NCBI GenBank assembly: GCA_964350875.1
Contig: CAYGLT010000027.1
Coordinates: 1-30,271 of the forward strand
Length of the DNA stretch: 30,271 nucleotides
Direction of reading: 5' to 3'
Source of the DNA: JAHBXC01 sp964350875
Lineage (GTDB): Bacteria; Planctomycetota; Phycisphaerae; Phycisphaerales; UBA1924
Shown: one piece after another, positions 23,070-30,271 of the stretch
Numbering within the stretch: the first letter of the stretch is position 1
Layout: each line of letters begins with the position of its first letter
Position numbers and translations under genes: made by a program
Notes under the pieces: model-generated
What the model was told of the DNA's origin: nothing
What the model saw: the letters and a program-made list of their open reading frames with translations, nothing else
The model's database searches: none

Positions 23070-24562
23070 ACGCCCTCGCGCCGATCGATTGGGGGGTGAT
23101 CGCCGCGTTCTTCGCGTTCGTGCTGGTCGTGGGCGCTCTGGCGTCGCGCGGGAAAGAGACCGCGGCGCAATTCTTTCTCGGGAGCCGACGAACGCCGCTG
23201 CTCGCCGCGGCGCTCTCAACGATCGCCACCTCGCTTTCCGCGGTGACCTTTATCGGGGGCCCCGCCGATGCCTACGGCGGCAACCTGACCTACCTCTCGC
23301 TCAACATCGGGGGGATCCTCGGCGCGCTGATCGTCGCGGCGTTCTTCGTCCCCGCGTTCTTCAAGGCAGATGTCGCGTCGATCTACGAACTGCTCGGCCA
23401 GCGATTCGGGCTCGCCACCCAGCGATCGGCGAGCGTGATGTTCCTCATCGGGCGCACGCTCGCGAACGGCGTGCGGCTGTATGTTGCGTCGTTCTTCGTC
23501 TCCCTGCTGGTTTTCGGCGACACGACGGACACGCACCTCGCGCTGGCGATCGTGCTCACCGCAGCGATCGCGACGGCGTACACCGCGGCGGGAGGCATCA
23601 AGGCCGTCATTTGGACCGACTGTGCGCAGGTGCTGGTGCTCATCGTGTCGGTCGGCGCCGCGGCGTTCATCCTGCTCCGGCAGATCGACCTGCCCGTCGG
23701 CGACATCGTCTCAACGGTGCGCGACGCGCGCGCGCCCGACGGTTCGTCGAAACTCACGCTGTTCGACACACGGCTGGACCCAGCGCTGCCGTTCACGCTG
23801 ATCTCCGCGGTCGTTGGGTTCACGCTCTTCAACGCCGCCGCGTACGGGACGGACCAGGACCTCGTCCAGCGCACGCTGACCTGCCGGTCGCCCCTTCGCG
23901 GCAGCGCGTCGCTGATGCTCGCGATCGTCCTCGGCGCGCTCGTCTCGAGCGCGTTCCTCATCGTCGGACTGCTGCTCTATGTGCGGCACACGCAGACCGG
24001 TGAGAGCCCGGAGAAACCCGCCGAGGTCTTCCTCGACTTCATCCTCCGCGACATGCCCGCCGGCGTGCGCGGGCTCGCGCTGTCGGGGCTTCTCGCGGCG
24101 TCGCTGGCGACGCTCGATTCGGCGCTCAACGCGATGTCGTCCTCCTTTGTCAACGACCTCGTGAAGCCGCTCCGTCCCCGGATGTCCGACCGATCCGCCA
24201 CGCGGCTCGCGCGCTACGGCGTAGGCCTTGCCGCCGTGGTGATCGCGGGGTTCGCCATCGCGTGCATCCCGCTCCGTGAATTCACGGGCGAGTCGATCCT
24301 CTCCTTTGCGCTGGGCGTGATGATGTACGCCTACACCGGGCTGCTTGCCGTGTATTGCGTCGCGCTGTTCACGAAACGCGGGAGCAACGCGTCGTGCATC
24401 GCCGCGTTCGTCGTCGGCGCCGCGGTCGTGGCCGCGCTGCAGTTCGGCCCGCCCATGCTCGACACCGAGCAGCGGTTCTCGGGAGGCTGGCGCATGGCGA
24501 TCGGGTTCGCGTGCGCGTCGGTCGTGTGCCTGCTCGGGAAGGGGCGACGCCTTGAATCATGA
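23066..24562 (+). CDS. Sodium:solute symporter (SSS family)
   Basis: This is a 498-residue integral membrane protein with about 13 hydrophobic segments. The frame stays open far upstream through murQ, but the true start is ATG 23066, which overlaps the murQ stop. SSS-family features include the N-terminal ASRGKETAAQFFLGSRRTPLLAAALSTIATSLSAVTFIGGPADAYGG region, an unwound-helix-type TAAGGIKAVIWTD, and YGTDQDLVQRTLTCRS, found in sugar and sialic acid symporters. Its position between murQ and nagZ, with overlapping junctions, suggests that it imports a cell-wall amino sugar such as MurNAc or anhydro-MurNAc; the substrate is inferred from context only. Confidence 0.9.
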   Translation: MNALAPIDWGVIAAFFAFVLVVGALASRGKETAAQFFLGSRRTPLLAAALSTIATSLSAVTFIGGPADAYGGNLTYLSLNIGGILGALIVAAFFVPAFFKADVASIYELLGQRFGLATQRSASVMFLIGRTLANGVRLYVASFFVSLLVFGDTTDTHLALAIVLTAAIATAYTAAGGIKAVIWTDCAQVLVLIVSVGAAAFILLRQIDLPVGDIVSTVRDARAPDGSSKLTLFDTRLDPALPFTLISAVVGFTLFNAAAYGTDQDLVQRTLTCRSPLRGSASLMLAIVLGALVSSAFLIVGLLLYVRHTQTGESPEKPAEVFLDFILRDMPAGVRGLALSGLLAASLATLDSALNAMSSSFVNDLVKPLRPRMSDRSATRLARYGVGLAAVVIAGFAIACIPLREFTGESILSFALGVMMYAYTGLLAVYCVALFTKRGSNASCIAAFVVGAAVVAALQFGPPMLDTEQRFSGGWRMAIGFACASVVCLLGKGRRLES

Positions 24563-24584
24563 ATCGGACATCGGGCGGTGCGTC

Positions 24585-25625
24585 ATGGTCGGCGTTCGCG
24601 GCTCGCGGCCAGAACACGACGCGCTGCGCCGTGACCTGGATGTCTGTCTGGCCGCACGGTGCCGCGCGGTGGTGCTGTTCGATGTCGACGCGCCCAGCGG
24701 CGGGCCGAGAAACATCGAGTCCCCCGCGCAGGTGCGCGAGTTGATCGCGTTCATCCGCGAGACACTCGGCGAAGACACGATCGTTGCGATCGATCAGGAG
24801 GGCGGCAGCGTCCAGCGCCTCCGCGCGTCGCGCGGCTTTGTCGAGTCACCCTCCGCGTCGGAGTTCGCCGCGATGAAGCCGGAACAGCGCCGCGAGTCGG
24901 CCCGGGCGATGAGCGAGCAACTCGCGTCGCTCGGCATCGATCTCAACTTCGCCCCGTGCGTGGATGTCGCGATCAACGAATCGTCGCCCATCATCGCGCG
25001 ACGGGGGCGTTCCTTCAGCGCTGATTCAAGCGATGTCGTCAGTCTCGCGAAGGAGGTTGTGGACGCGCACCACGCGGCGCGGGTTGTGCCGTGCGTCAAG
25101 CATTTCCCCGGACACGGCAGCGCGACGGGCGACAGTCACCTGGGACTGCCCGACATCACGGCGGTGTGGGACGAAGCGCGCGAACTCGCGCCGTTCGCGG
25201 CGTTGGCGAACTCGGCCTCGCCGCTCGCGGTGATGACGGCGCATCTCATGCACTCACGCGCTGATCCTGCCTACCCCGCGTCGCTCTCGCACGCATGGAC
25301 AACCCTTGCGTTGCGCAAGCGGCTCGGGTTCGAAGGCGTCATCGTCACCGACTCGCTCGACATGCGCGCCATCGCCGACCGCTGGCCCAGCGGCGAGGCC
25401 GCGGTCATCGCCCTGCGTGCAGGAGCCGATCTCGCGCTCGACGCCAACAACATGCCCGGCCCGGCGCGTGAATGTCCCGCGCTGGAGATGACGCAGGCGA
25501 TCGAGCGCGGCGTCGAATCGGGGGCACTCACTCCCGACGCACTCCACCGCGCCGCGCAGCGCATCGACACCATCGTGAAGTTCAACGGTCGCGGCGTTCC
25601 CTCGGCTGGGCCGCGGCCCGCCTGA
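24585..25625 (+). CDS. nagZ: Beta-N-acetylhexosaminidase (NagZ type, GH3)
   Basis: This is a 346-residue protein from ATG 24585; an in-frame TTG at 24552 that overlaps the symporter stop would add 11 residues and is an alternative. GH3 motifs are IAIDQEGGSVQRL, NFAPCVDV, the K172HFPGHG block with the Asp183-x-His185 acid/base dyad, and VTDSLDM with Asp256 as the expected nucleophile. There is no signal peptide, so it should act in the cytoplasm, cutting GlcNAc from GlcNAc-anhydroMurNAc (with or without peptide) and feeding AnmK and MurQ. The last 44 bases overlap the end of dinB on the other strand. Confidence 0.92.
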   Translation: MVGVRGSRPEHDALRRDLDVCLAARCRAVVLFDVDAPSGGPRNIESPAQVRELIAFIRETLGEDTIVAIDQEGGSVQRLRASRGFVESPSASEFAAMKPEQRRESARAMSEQLASLGIDLNFAPCVDVAINESSPIIARRGRSFSADSSDVVSLAKEVVDAHHAARVVPCVKHFPGHGSATGDSHLGLPDITAVWDEARELAPFAALANSASPLAVMTAHLMHSRADPAYPASLSHAWTTLALRKRLGFEGVIVTDSLDMRAIADRWPSGEAAVIALRAGADLALDANNMPGPARECPALEMTQAIERGVESGALTPDALHRAAQRIDTIVKFNGRGVPSAGPRPA

Positions 25626-26778
25626 TCGCGCCCTTCCCGAATTTCTCGACGATCGCGTCGGTCGCGCGGTCCACCTGGCTCCGCTTGCGTTCGACTTCGG
25701 GGTTCGCGAAGAGGTCCAGTTGCGATTCGTTCCCCATGTTGCTCGCGCTGACGCCGATGAGGCGCACGGGCTTGAACCCCTCGCGGGCGATCCACAGGTC
25801 GAAGAGCGATTCCGCCGCGCGCCAGAGCGTGTCTGTTGAATCGGTGGGGGTGTCGAGCGTGTGTGATCGGGTGATGGTCTCGAAGTCGCCGTAGCGGATC
25901 TTGAGCGTGACGGTCTTCGCGCGGAGTTGATGCCGACGCAGCCGCCGCGCTACATCCTCGGCCTGCGCGAGCATCGCCGCACGGACCTGCTCCGGCTCGC
26001 GGAGGTCTTCGCCGAAGGTGCGTTCGTGGCCGACGCTCTTCGCGTCGCGGTCAGGCGTGACGGGGCGGTCGTCGACGCCGTTGGCCATCGCGTGCAGGCG
26101 CTCGCCGTACGACCCGAAGACTTCCGTGAGTCTCTGCGTTTCGATCGCCGCGAGTTCGCCGATGGTGCGCACGCCGAGGCGTTTCAGCCGGTTCTCCGAC
26201 GCCGGCCCGAGCCCGGGGATCGCCGTCGCGGGCATTGGCCAGAGGATCGCGGTCACGCGCTCGGCGGGGATGATCGTCAGCCCGTCGGGTTTCTCGAGGT
26301 CGCTCGCGAGTTTCGCAACGAACTTGTTGGGCCCAACGCCCACGGAGCAGTTCAGATCGGTCGCGTTGCGCACGCGCGATTTGATCTCTCGCGCGATGGC
26401 GCCCGGTTCGCCGAACAATCGCACGCTCCCGGTGACATCGATGAACGCCTCGTCGATGCTCAGCGGCTGGATGAGCGGCGAGTAACTCTCGAGGATCGCC
26501 ATCACCGTATCGCTGGCCTCGCGGTACGCCTCCCATCTACCGCGCACGACGATCGCGTGGGGACAGAGGCGGCGGGCGACGGCGGTGGGCATGGCGGAAC
26601 GGCAACCGAACACGCGGGCCTCGTAACTGGCGGCGGCGACCACGCCGCGCGGCCCGGCGCCGCCCACCAGCACGGGCTTGCCGCGCAGCGCGTGGTCGTC
26701 GCGCTGCTCGACGGAGGCGAAGAACGCGTCCATATCGACATGGAGAATCGCCCGGCCTGTCCACGGCGCGTCGGTCAC
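25582..26778 (-). CDS. dinB: DNA polymerase IV (Y-family translesion polymerase)
   Basis: This is a 398-residue protein with the Y-family motifs: DMDAFFASVEQRD with Asp15 and Asp17, YEARVFGCRSAMP, SIDEAFIDV with Asp109-Glu110, SVGVGPNKFVAKLAS, a helix-hairpin-helix segment IPGLGPASENRLKRLGV, and a little-finger domain with GHERTF. A beta-clamp binding pentapeptide QLDLF lies near residue 360, followed by a charged tail. It copies past lesions and lacks proofreading. Its 3' end overlaps nagZ by 44 bases. I looked for a LexA-type operator upstream and found none that is convincing. Confidence 0.95.
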   Translation of the reverse strand: MTDAPWTGRAILHVDMDAFFASVEQRDDHALRGKPVLVGGAGPRGVVAAASYEARVFGCRSAMPTAVARRLCPHAIVVRGRWEAYREASDTVMAILESYSPLIQPLSIDEAFIDVTGSVRLFGEPGAIAREIKSRVRNATDLNCSVGVGPNKFVAKLASDLEKPDGLTIIPAERVTAILWPMPATAIPGLGPASENRLKRLGVRTIGELAAIETQRLTEVFGSYGERLHAMANGVDDRPVTPDRDAKSVGHERTFGEDLREPEQVRAAMLAQAEDVARRLRRHQLRAKTVTLKIRYGDFETITRSHTLDTPTDSTDTLWRAAESLFDLWIAREGFKPVRLIGVSASNMGNESQLDLFANPEVERKRSQVDRATDAIVEKFGKGAIRRAAAQPRERRDR

Positions 26779-26842
26779 GGGTGAATGCTAGTTCATCGGG
26801 CGAATGCAGCGAACGCGCGGGGATCGCCGACGATAGACGGGG

Positions 26843-27481
26843 ATGACCCGCGTTCTTGTGACCGTTGTTGTTGGTTTGCTGACCCTGCTGGCCGCCGGGG
26901 CGGGGTACCGCTTCGTCCGGGCCGATGTCGAGTCCCAGGTCTACCGGGAGCGGCTGGCGAAGGTGGCGCAGGACTACGAGGCCCTGCGCGCCCAGTACAA
27001 CGAATCCGTGCGACAGAGCGCGGTCACCGAGTTGCTGGTCCGCGACGGCTCGATCACGGCTCGCGTGCGCACCTCGGCGGGCGCGCTGCGCGAGATCGAG
27101 ACGCCCTACGACCCCTCGCGCGAGTTGTTCGTCGACTTCGTCGTGCGCGACGGCCGCGTGCTGATCCGGCGCATCTTCGACGATCGTACGGCGCCCGAGA
27201 ACGGGATGGTCATCGACGGTGAACTCGCGCAGATCGACTGGGACGACCCGTCGTTCGTGAGGGGGCAGACCGCGTACCGGCGGTTCGACGAGGGCCGCTG
27301 GATCGTGGCGCTCACGGGCAGCGGGGCGTTCGCGCTCAGGCGCGTCGGGCCGGTGGACGACATTGACTTGGTGTCGAACCCGAAGGTGCGCGAGTTCGAC
27401 GAGATCGATCAGGAGGCGCGGGCCGAACTCGACTCGCTCTCGATGACGCAGGTGCTCAGGCGGTTCTTCACGGGGAAGTAG
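26843..27481 (+). CDS. Membrane-anchored protein of unknown function
   Basis: This is a 212-residue protein not recognised as a named family. Residues 4-22 form a single membrane anchor (VLVTVVVGLLTLLAAGAGY), followed by a short coiled coil (about 28-58: VESQVYRERLAKVAQDYEALRAQYNESVRQ). The rest is a compact domain with many beta strands: ELLVRDGSITARVRTSAG, FVDFVVRDGRVLIRRIFDDRTAPENGMVID and AYRRFDEGRWIVALTGSGAFALRRV. It has no Cys. The topology places the domain outside the cytoplasm. A short GACGGGG precedes the ATG. It is divergent from dinB and upstream of a parvulin, which gives little functional hint. Confidence 0.8.
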   Translation: MTRVLVTVVVGLLTLLAAGAGYRFVRADVESQVYRERLAKVAQDYEALRAQYNESVRQSAVTELLVRDGSITARVRTSAGALREIETPYDPSRELFVDFVVRDGRVLIRRIFDDRTAPENGMVIDGELAQIDWDDPSFVRGQTAYRRFDEGRWIVALTGSGAFALRRVGPVDDIDLVSNPKVREFDEIDQEARAELDSLSMTQVLRRFFTGK

Positions 27482-27510
27482 GGCACGCCCGGTCCGCCGG
27501 GAAGGGTGCG

Positions 27511-27516
27511 TAGAAT
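27511..27516 (+). promoter_or_regulatory. Possible -10 element of ppiC
   Basis: TAGAAT stands alone in the 91-base gap before ppiC, about 57 bases from the ATG. No good -35 box is found at the right distance. Confidence 0.25.
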
Positions 27517-27572
27517 CCGCCGGTCGCGCGTCGGCGCGGCGACACCGAACCTCTGACCAGAGAGACCTTCCC

Positions 27573-27860
27573 ATGGCACGAGCCAGCGCGAGCCACATTC
27601 TTGTCAAGTCCGAGGCCGAGGCCGTGGAACTGAAGCGCCAGATCGAGGAGCAGGGCGCCGACTTCGGTTCGCTCGCGAAGGAGCACTCGAAGTGCCCGTC
27701 CGGTCGCCAGGGCGGCGCGCTGGGCGAGTTCGGCCCCGGCGACATGGTCGCGGAATTCGATCAGATCGTGTTCGGCGATATCCCCGTCGGGCAGGTCTCC
27801 GACCCGGTCAAGACGCAGTTCGGCTACCACCTCGTGCGCGTGGACAAGCGCGTCGGCTGA
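27573..27860 (+). CDS. ppiC: Small cytoplasmic peptidyl-prolyl isomerase (parvulin, PpiC type)
   Basis: This is a 95-residue single-domain parvulin, close in length to E. coli PpiC (93 residues), with no signal peptide. It has SHILVKSEAEA at the start with the conserved His, then FGSLAKEHSKCPSGRQGGALGEFGPGDMVAEFDQIVF and QVSDPVKTQFGYHLVRV, the family's core. It catalyses cis/trans isomerisation of peptidyl-prolyl bonds and acts as a folding helper. The stop is separated by one base from the stop of the convergent cobalamin-binding gene, and both stops lie in the inverted repeat CGGCTGA-A-TCAGCCG (27854-27868), which is too short to call a terminator. Confidence 0.93.
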   Translation: MARASASHILVKSEAEAVELKRQIEEQGADFGSLAKEHSKCPSGRQGGALGEFGPGDMVAEFDQIVFGDIPVGQVSDPVKTQFGYHLVRVDKRVG

Positions 27861-27861
27861 A

Positions 27862-28941
27862 TCAGCCGCGGGGGCGGCTTGCCAGTGAGTCCGCGACGCT
27901 CACGGCGTCATTGGCCGGGGCGCACGCGTCTGCGCCCACTTCGCGCCATGCCGTGTCGCCGTTCGTGAATGCGCGGCCTCCGACGAGCACGGGGACCGAC
28001 GCGATCGACTCCTGCCCCCGGAGTATGCCGATGGTGCGCGCGACGCTCCGTCGCTGAGACGGCAGCGTCGCGGAAAGCATGAGCAGGTCCGCTTCGAAGT
28101 CTTCCACGGCGCGAGCGAGGTCGTTGGGCGGCGTGTTGTTGCCCAGGAAGATCACCCGCCACCCGGCCATCTCGAGGAAGTCCGACGCGACATGCAGGCC
28201 GATGTCGTGCGCATCGCCCTCGACTGCGCTGGCGACGACGGTGCGTCCGTTGGAGGGCGCGACGGGGCTTCGCGCGAGCAACTGCGCCATCACCATCTTC
28301 GTGGTCGAGGTGACGAAGTGCTCCTCGGCGACGGTGATCTCGTTCGTGTGCCACATCCGCCCGAGTTCGAACTGCGCTGGGATCAGCACCGACAGGTACG
28401 CGTCGGGGACGGTGATCGAGCCCGAGTCGACCGCGTCGAGCAGGATCGAACTCGCGCGGCGGCGGTCGCCTTCGAGCAGCGCCAGCACATACCGCGCGGC
28501 GAGTTGACCTTCCTTCGTCTCGGCGGAGAGTCGTGAGGGTTCGTCGGTGGGCGCAGTGCGGAACGCCTCGATGGACTGATCGATGAGCGTGATGGGCTCG
28601 TCGCGATGGTCGGGCGGGAGTTCCTCGCCCAGGACCTCGCGAAGCGCGACAAGACTCTCGAGCAGGTCGTCGGTCGGCACGCCGCGCGCCGAAAACGCGA
28701 TCTTCCCCCAGACGACCTGGTCGACGAAGATGCCCGGTTGGCCGTGGACGAGGGCGTCCGAGAGGTCGCGGAGGCGGCCCTCGAGATTCTCCTTCCACGC
28801 GAGGCGCGGATGCGGCGCGAATCGCTGGGCGATCTCGGGCCGGCGCGCCAGGAGCAACTCGCTGGCGAGGACGGCGTACCCGGACGCGCTGGCGTCCAGA
28901 ATCTGGGAGAGGAACGGGCTGGGCGGCATGGTCTTGATCAT
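27862..28941 (-). CDS. Cobalamin-binding protein with CarH-type photosensory residues and no DNA-binding domain
   Basis: This is a 359-residue protein (355 if the ATG at 28929 is used). Residues 1-135 are a helical domain I do not recognise. Residues about 145-225 form the four-helix cap of a B12-binding module, and 233-355 the Rossmann-like B12-binding domain with Asp243-x-His245-x-x-Gly248. The cap contains Trp197-His198 and, nine residues after Trp197, Glu207-His208: the W-x9-E-H pattern of CarH, in which these residues cover adenosylcobalamin, and His132 (here His198) ligates cobalt after light. The lower His of CarH corresponds to His245. CarH carries an N-terminal MerR-type helix-turn-helix; none is seen here. 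The protein is therefore a candidate light or cobalamin sensor that acts through protein contacts. Related B12 modules also occur in methyltransferases, but those lack W-x9-EH. Confidence 0.85.
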   Translation of the reverse strand: MIKTMPPSPFLSQILDASASGYAVLASELLLARRPEIAQRFAPHPRLAWKENLEGRLRDLSDALVHGQPGIFVDQVVWGKIAFSARGVPTDDLLESLVALREVLGEELPPDHRDEPITLIDQSIEAFRTAPTDEPSRLSAETKEGQLAARYVLALLEGDRRRASSILLDAVDSGSITVPDAYLSVLIPAQFELGRMWHTNEITVAEEHFVTSTTKMVMAQLLARSPVAPSNGRTVVASAVEGDAHDIGLHVASDFLEMAGWRVIFLGNNTPPNDLARAVEDFEADLLMLSATLPSQRRSVARTIGILRGQESIASVPVLVGGRAFTNGDTAWREVGADACAPANDAVSVADSLASRPRG

Positions 28942-28970
28942 TTATAACAGCAGCCGGCGCGGGGTGTGCA
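28941..28970 (-). promoter_or_regulatory. Candidate promoter overlapping the start of the cobalamin-binding gene
   Basis: On the minus strand, TGCACA (28970-28965) and TATAAA (28946-28941) are 18 bases apart. The -10 box shares its last base with the first possible ATG, so a transcript from it would start just before the second ATG at 28929 and be nearly leaderless. No ribosome-binding site precedes either ATG. Confidence 0.35.
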
Positions 28971-29054
28971 GGGGCCGCCCGAGGTTTCGCCGGTGGGGCC
29001 TCGTTGGATGCCCCGGGGCGCCGTGAAGGTTCGGCTTTCCTACGCTGACCCCGA

Positions 29055-30271
29055 ATGGAACACCCCAGGGCGGATATCACGGTGATCGGCGCAGGCGCGG
29101 CGGGCCTCATGGCGGCCATTCAGGCGGGCCGCGCGGCGCAGGGAGCCGGCCAGAAACCGCGGATTCTGGCGCTCGACGGCGCCCGCTCGCTCGGGGCCAA
29201 GGTGCTCGTCGCGGGCGGGGGACGGTGCAATGTCACCCATTTCGAGGTCACCGAACGCGATTACGCGGGATCCAGCCGCAACGCGATCCGCAAGGTCCTC
29301 TTGCGTTTCGGAGTCGACAGGTCCGTCTCGTTCTTCCGCGAGTTGGGCGTCGAACTCAAACGCGAGGAGACCGGCAAACTCTTCCCGACTACCGACAGCG
29401 CGCGCACCGTGCTCAACGCGCTGCTCAGCGCGGCCAAAGATGCGGGCGTCGAGATCGCGCACCCCAGACGGGTGGGTTCGATCACGCCGCTCGACGAAGG
29501 CGGATTCCAAATAGACGAAGATTCATCCGCCGAGCACGGGAAGGGATGGGGGAGTGTGCGCGCCCGGCGCGTCATCCTCGCCGCGGGCGGCCGCGCGCTG
29601 CCCAAATCCGGTTCCGACGGCAAAGGTCACGAGATCGTGCGCTCCCTCGGGCACACCGTCACACAGCGCGTCTTCCCCGCGCTCGTCCCGCTCACGATGC
29701 CCAAAGATCACCCCCTGTGCGCACTGAGCGGGTTGTCGACGATCGCGACCGTTTTCGTGCGCAACGCCAACGGCAAGCGGCTCGCGGAATTCACGGACTC
29801 GCTCCTGCTCACCCACTTCGGGATTTCCGGCCCCGCGGGGATGAACATCAGCCGTTTCCTCACGGACGCGCAGCGCGACGACCCGCGAGCGACGCTCGCG
29901 GTCAATTTCCTGCCGCACGAGAATGAGCAAACCATCGACGCCGCGCTGATGAACCTCGGCAAGCACACCGCCGCGAACTTCCTGCGCGATCGTCAACTCC
30001 CCGAGCGCCTCGCGCGCACGATCTGTGACCTTGCTGGCGTCGATCCGTCCGTCACCGGCGCGAATCTCTCCAAAGACGCCCGCCGCGCGCTCGCGAGATC
30101 GCTCTGCGCGCTCGAACTCCCGATCACCGGCGATCGCGGCTGGAACTACGCCGAGGTCACCGCGGGCGGCGTCCCGCTCTCCGAGATCCGCCTCGAAACC
30201 ATGGAGTCGCGCATCGTCCCCGGCCTCCACCTCTGCGGCGAGATCTGCGATGTCGACGGCCGCATCGGCGG
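29055..30271 (+). CDS. FAD-dependent oxidoreductase, HI0933/BaiN family, 3' partial
   Basis: The frame runs from ATG 29055 off the end of the window (405 codons seen), so the C-terminus is missing. It begins with a dinucleotide-binding motif (VIGAGAAGLMAAIQAG), then the family hallmark KVLVAGGGRCNVTH, an LKREETGKLFPTT region, AAGGRALPKSGSDGKGHEI, the FPALVPLTMP and LLLTHFGISGPAGMNISRF blocks, and near the edge ITGDRGWNYAEVTAGGVPLSEI and PGLHLCGEICDVDGRIGG, the second FAD contact. These are flavoproteins of mostly unknown physiological substrate; BaiN acts on bile acid intermediates, which is not expected here. It is divergent from the cobalamin-binding gene with a 113-base gap between them. 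Confidence 0.92.
   Translation, partial: MEHPRADITVIGAGAAGLMAAIQAGRAAQGAGQKPRILALDGARSLGAKVLVAGGGRCNVTHFEVTERDYAGSSRNAIRKVLLRFGVDRSVSFFRELGVELKREETGKLFPTTDSARTVLNALLSAAKDAGVEIAHPRRVGSITPLDEGGFQIDEDSSAEHGKGWGSVRARRVILAAGGRALPKSGSDGKGHEIVRSLGHTVTQRVFPALVPLTMPKDHPLCALSGLSTIATVFVRNANGKRLAEFTDSLLLTHFGISGPAGMNISRFLTDAQRDDPRATLAVNFLPHENEQTIDAALMNLGKHTAANFLRDRQLPERLARTICDLAGVDPSVTGANLSKDARRALARSLCALELPITGDRGWNYAEVTAGGVPLSEIRLETMESRIVPGLHLCGEICDVDGRIG

Noticed and set aside
26779..26842. Possible LexA-type operator between dinB and the next gene
   Set aside because: GTTC and GAAC half-sites occur but are 16 bases apart, which does not fit known LexA boxes; this is not better than chance.
27854..27868. 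Bidirectional terminator between ppiC and the cobalamin-binding gene
   Set aside because: The 7-bp inverted repeat contains both stop codons, but the usable stem is about 4 bp and there is no T-tract on either side.

Overview
This GC-rich window reads as a chromosomal segment of a planctomycete, most likely of the Phycisphaerae/Phycisphaerales type. The grounds are the secreted proteins that end in a P-x-P motif, a short Gly/Ala/Leu helix and an Arg cluster (a PEP-CTERM-like sorting tail), the gene order around the exosortase, and the general protein style. This assignment is inference; no rRNA or other marker gene is present. There is one 100-base run of N (12720-12819), so the sequence is a scaffold with a gap.

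Region 1 (1-11725, all + strand) looks like one long exopolysaccharide/exosortase operon. It holds an RmlC-like epimerase (5' partial), a degenerate nucleotidyltransferase with a beta-helix tail, an exosortase with a Cys-Arg-His triad, an EpsI-type partner, a Wzz/BY-kinase-like chain-length protein, a phosphoglycosyl transferase, a 1411-residue TPR protein and a short RmlA. Several junctions are stop/start overlaps (ATGA or similar).

Region 2 (11726-15651) is a cassette of four small secreted proteins with exosortase-type tails. The first three are paralogues of one family, and the fourth is unrelated in its body. Each unit is followed by a hairpin that looks like an intrinsic terminator, and promoter-like sequences precede at least three, so they look like separately transcribed cargo genes. 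Region 3 (15679-18708, - strand) holds rmlB and rmlD and a fifth secreted protein with a sorting tail. With rmlA and the rmlC-like gene this supplies all four steps to dTDP-L-rhamnose, on both sides of the cargo cassette. The simplest reading is a surface system in which secreted proteins are sorted by the exosortase and associated with a rhamnose-containing polymer.

Region 4 (19014-25625, + strand) has an MsbA-like ABC exporter followed by a tightly packed set: anmK, murQ, a sodium:solute symporter and nagZ. This is a peptidoglycan (anhydro-MurNAc) recycling operon. dinB lies convergent to it and overlaps nagZ by 44 bp.

Region 5 (26843-30271) holds a membrane-anchored protein of unknown function, a small parvulin (PpiC type), a cobalamin-binding protein, and a 3'-truncated HI0933/BaiN-family flavoprotein. 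The cobalamin protein keeps every light-sensing residue known from CarH but has no DNA-binding domain. No tRNA, rRNA, CRISPR array, transposase or phage gene was seen.
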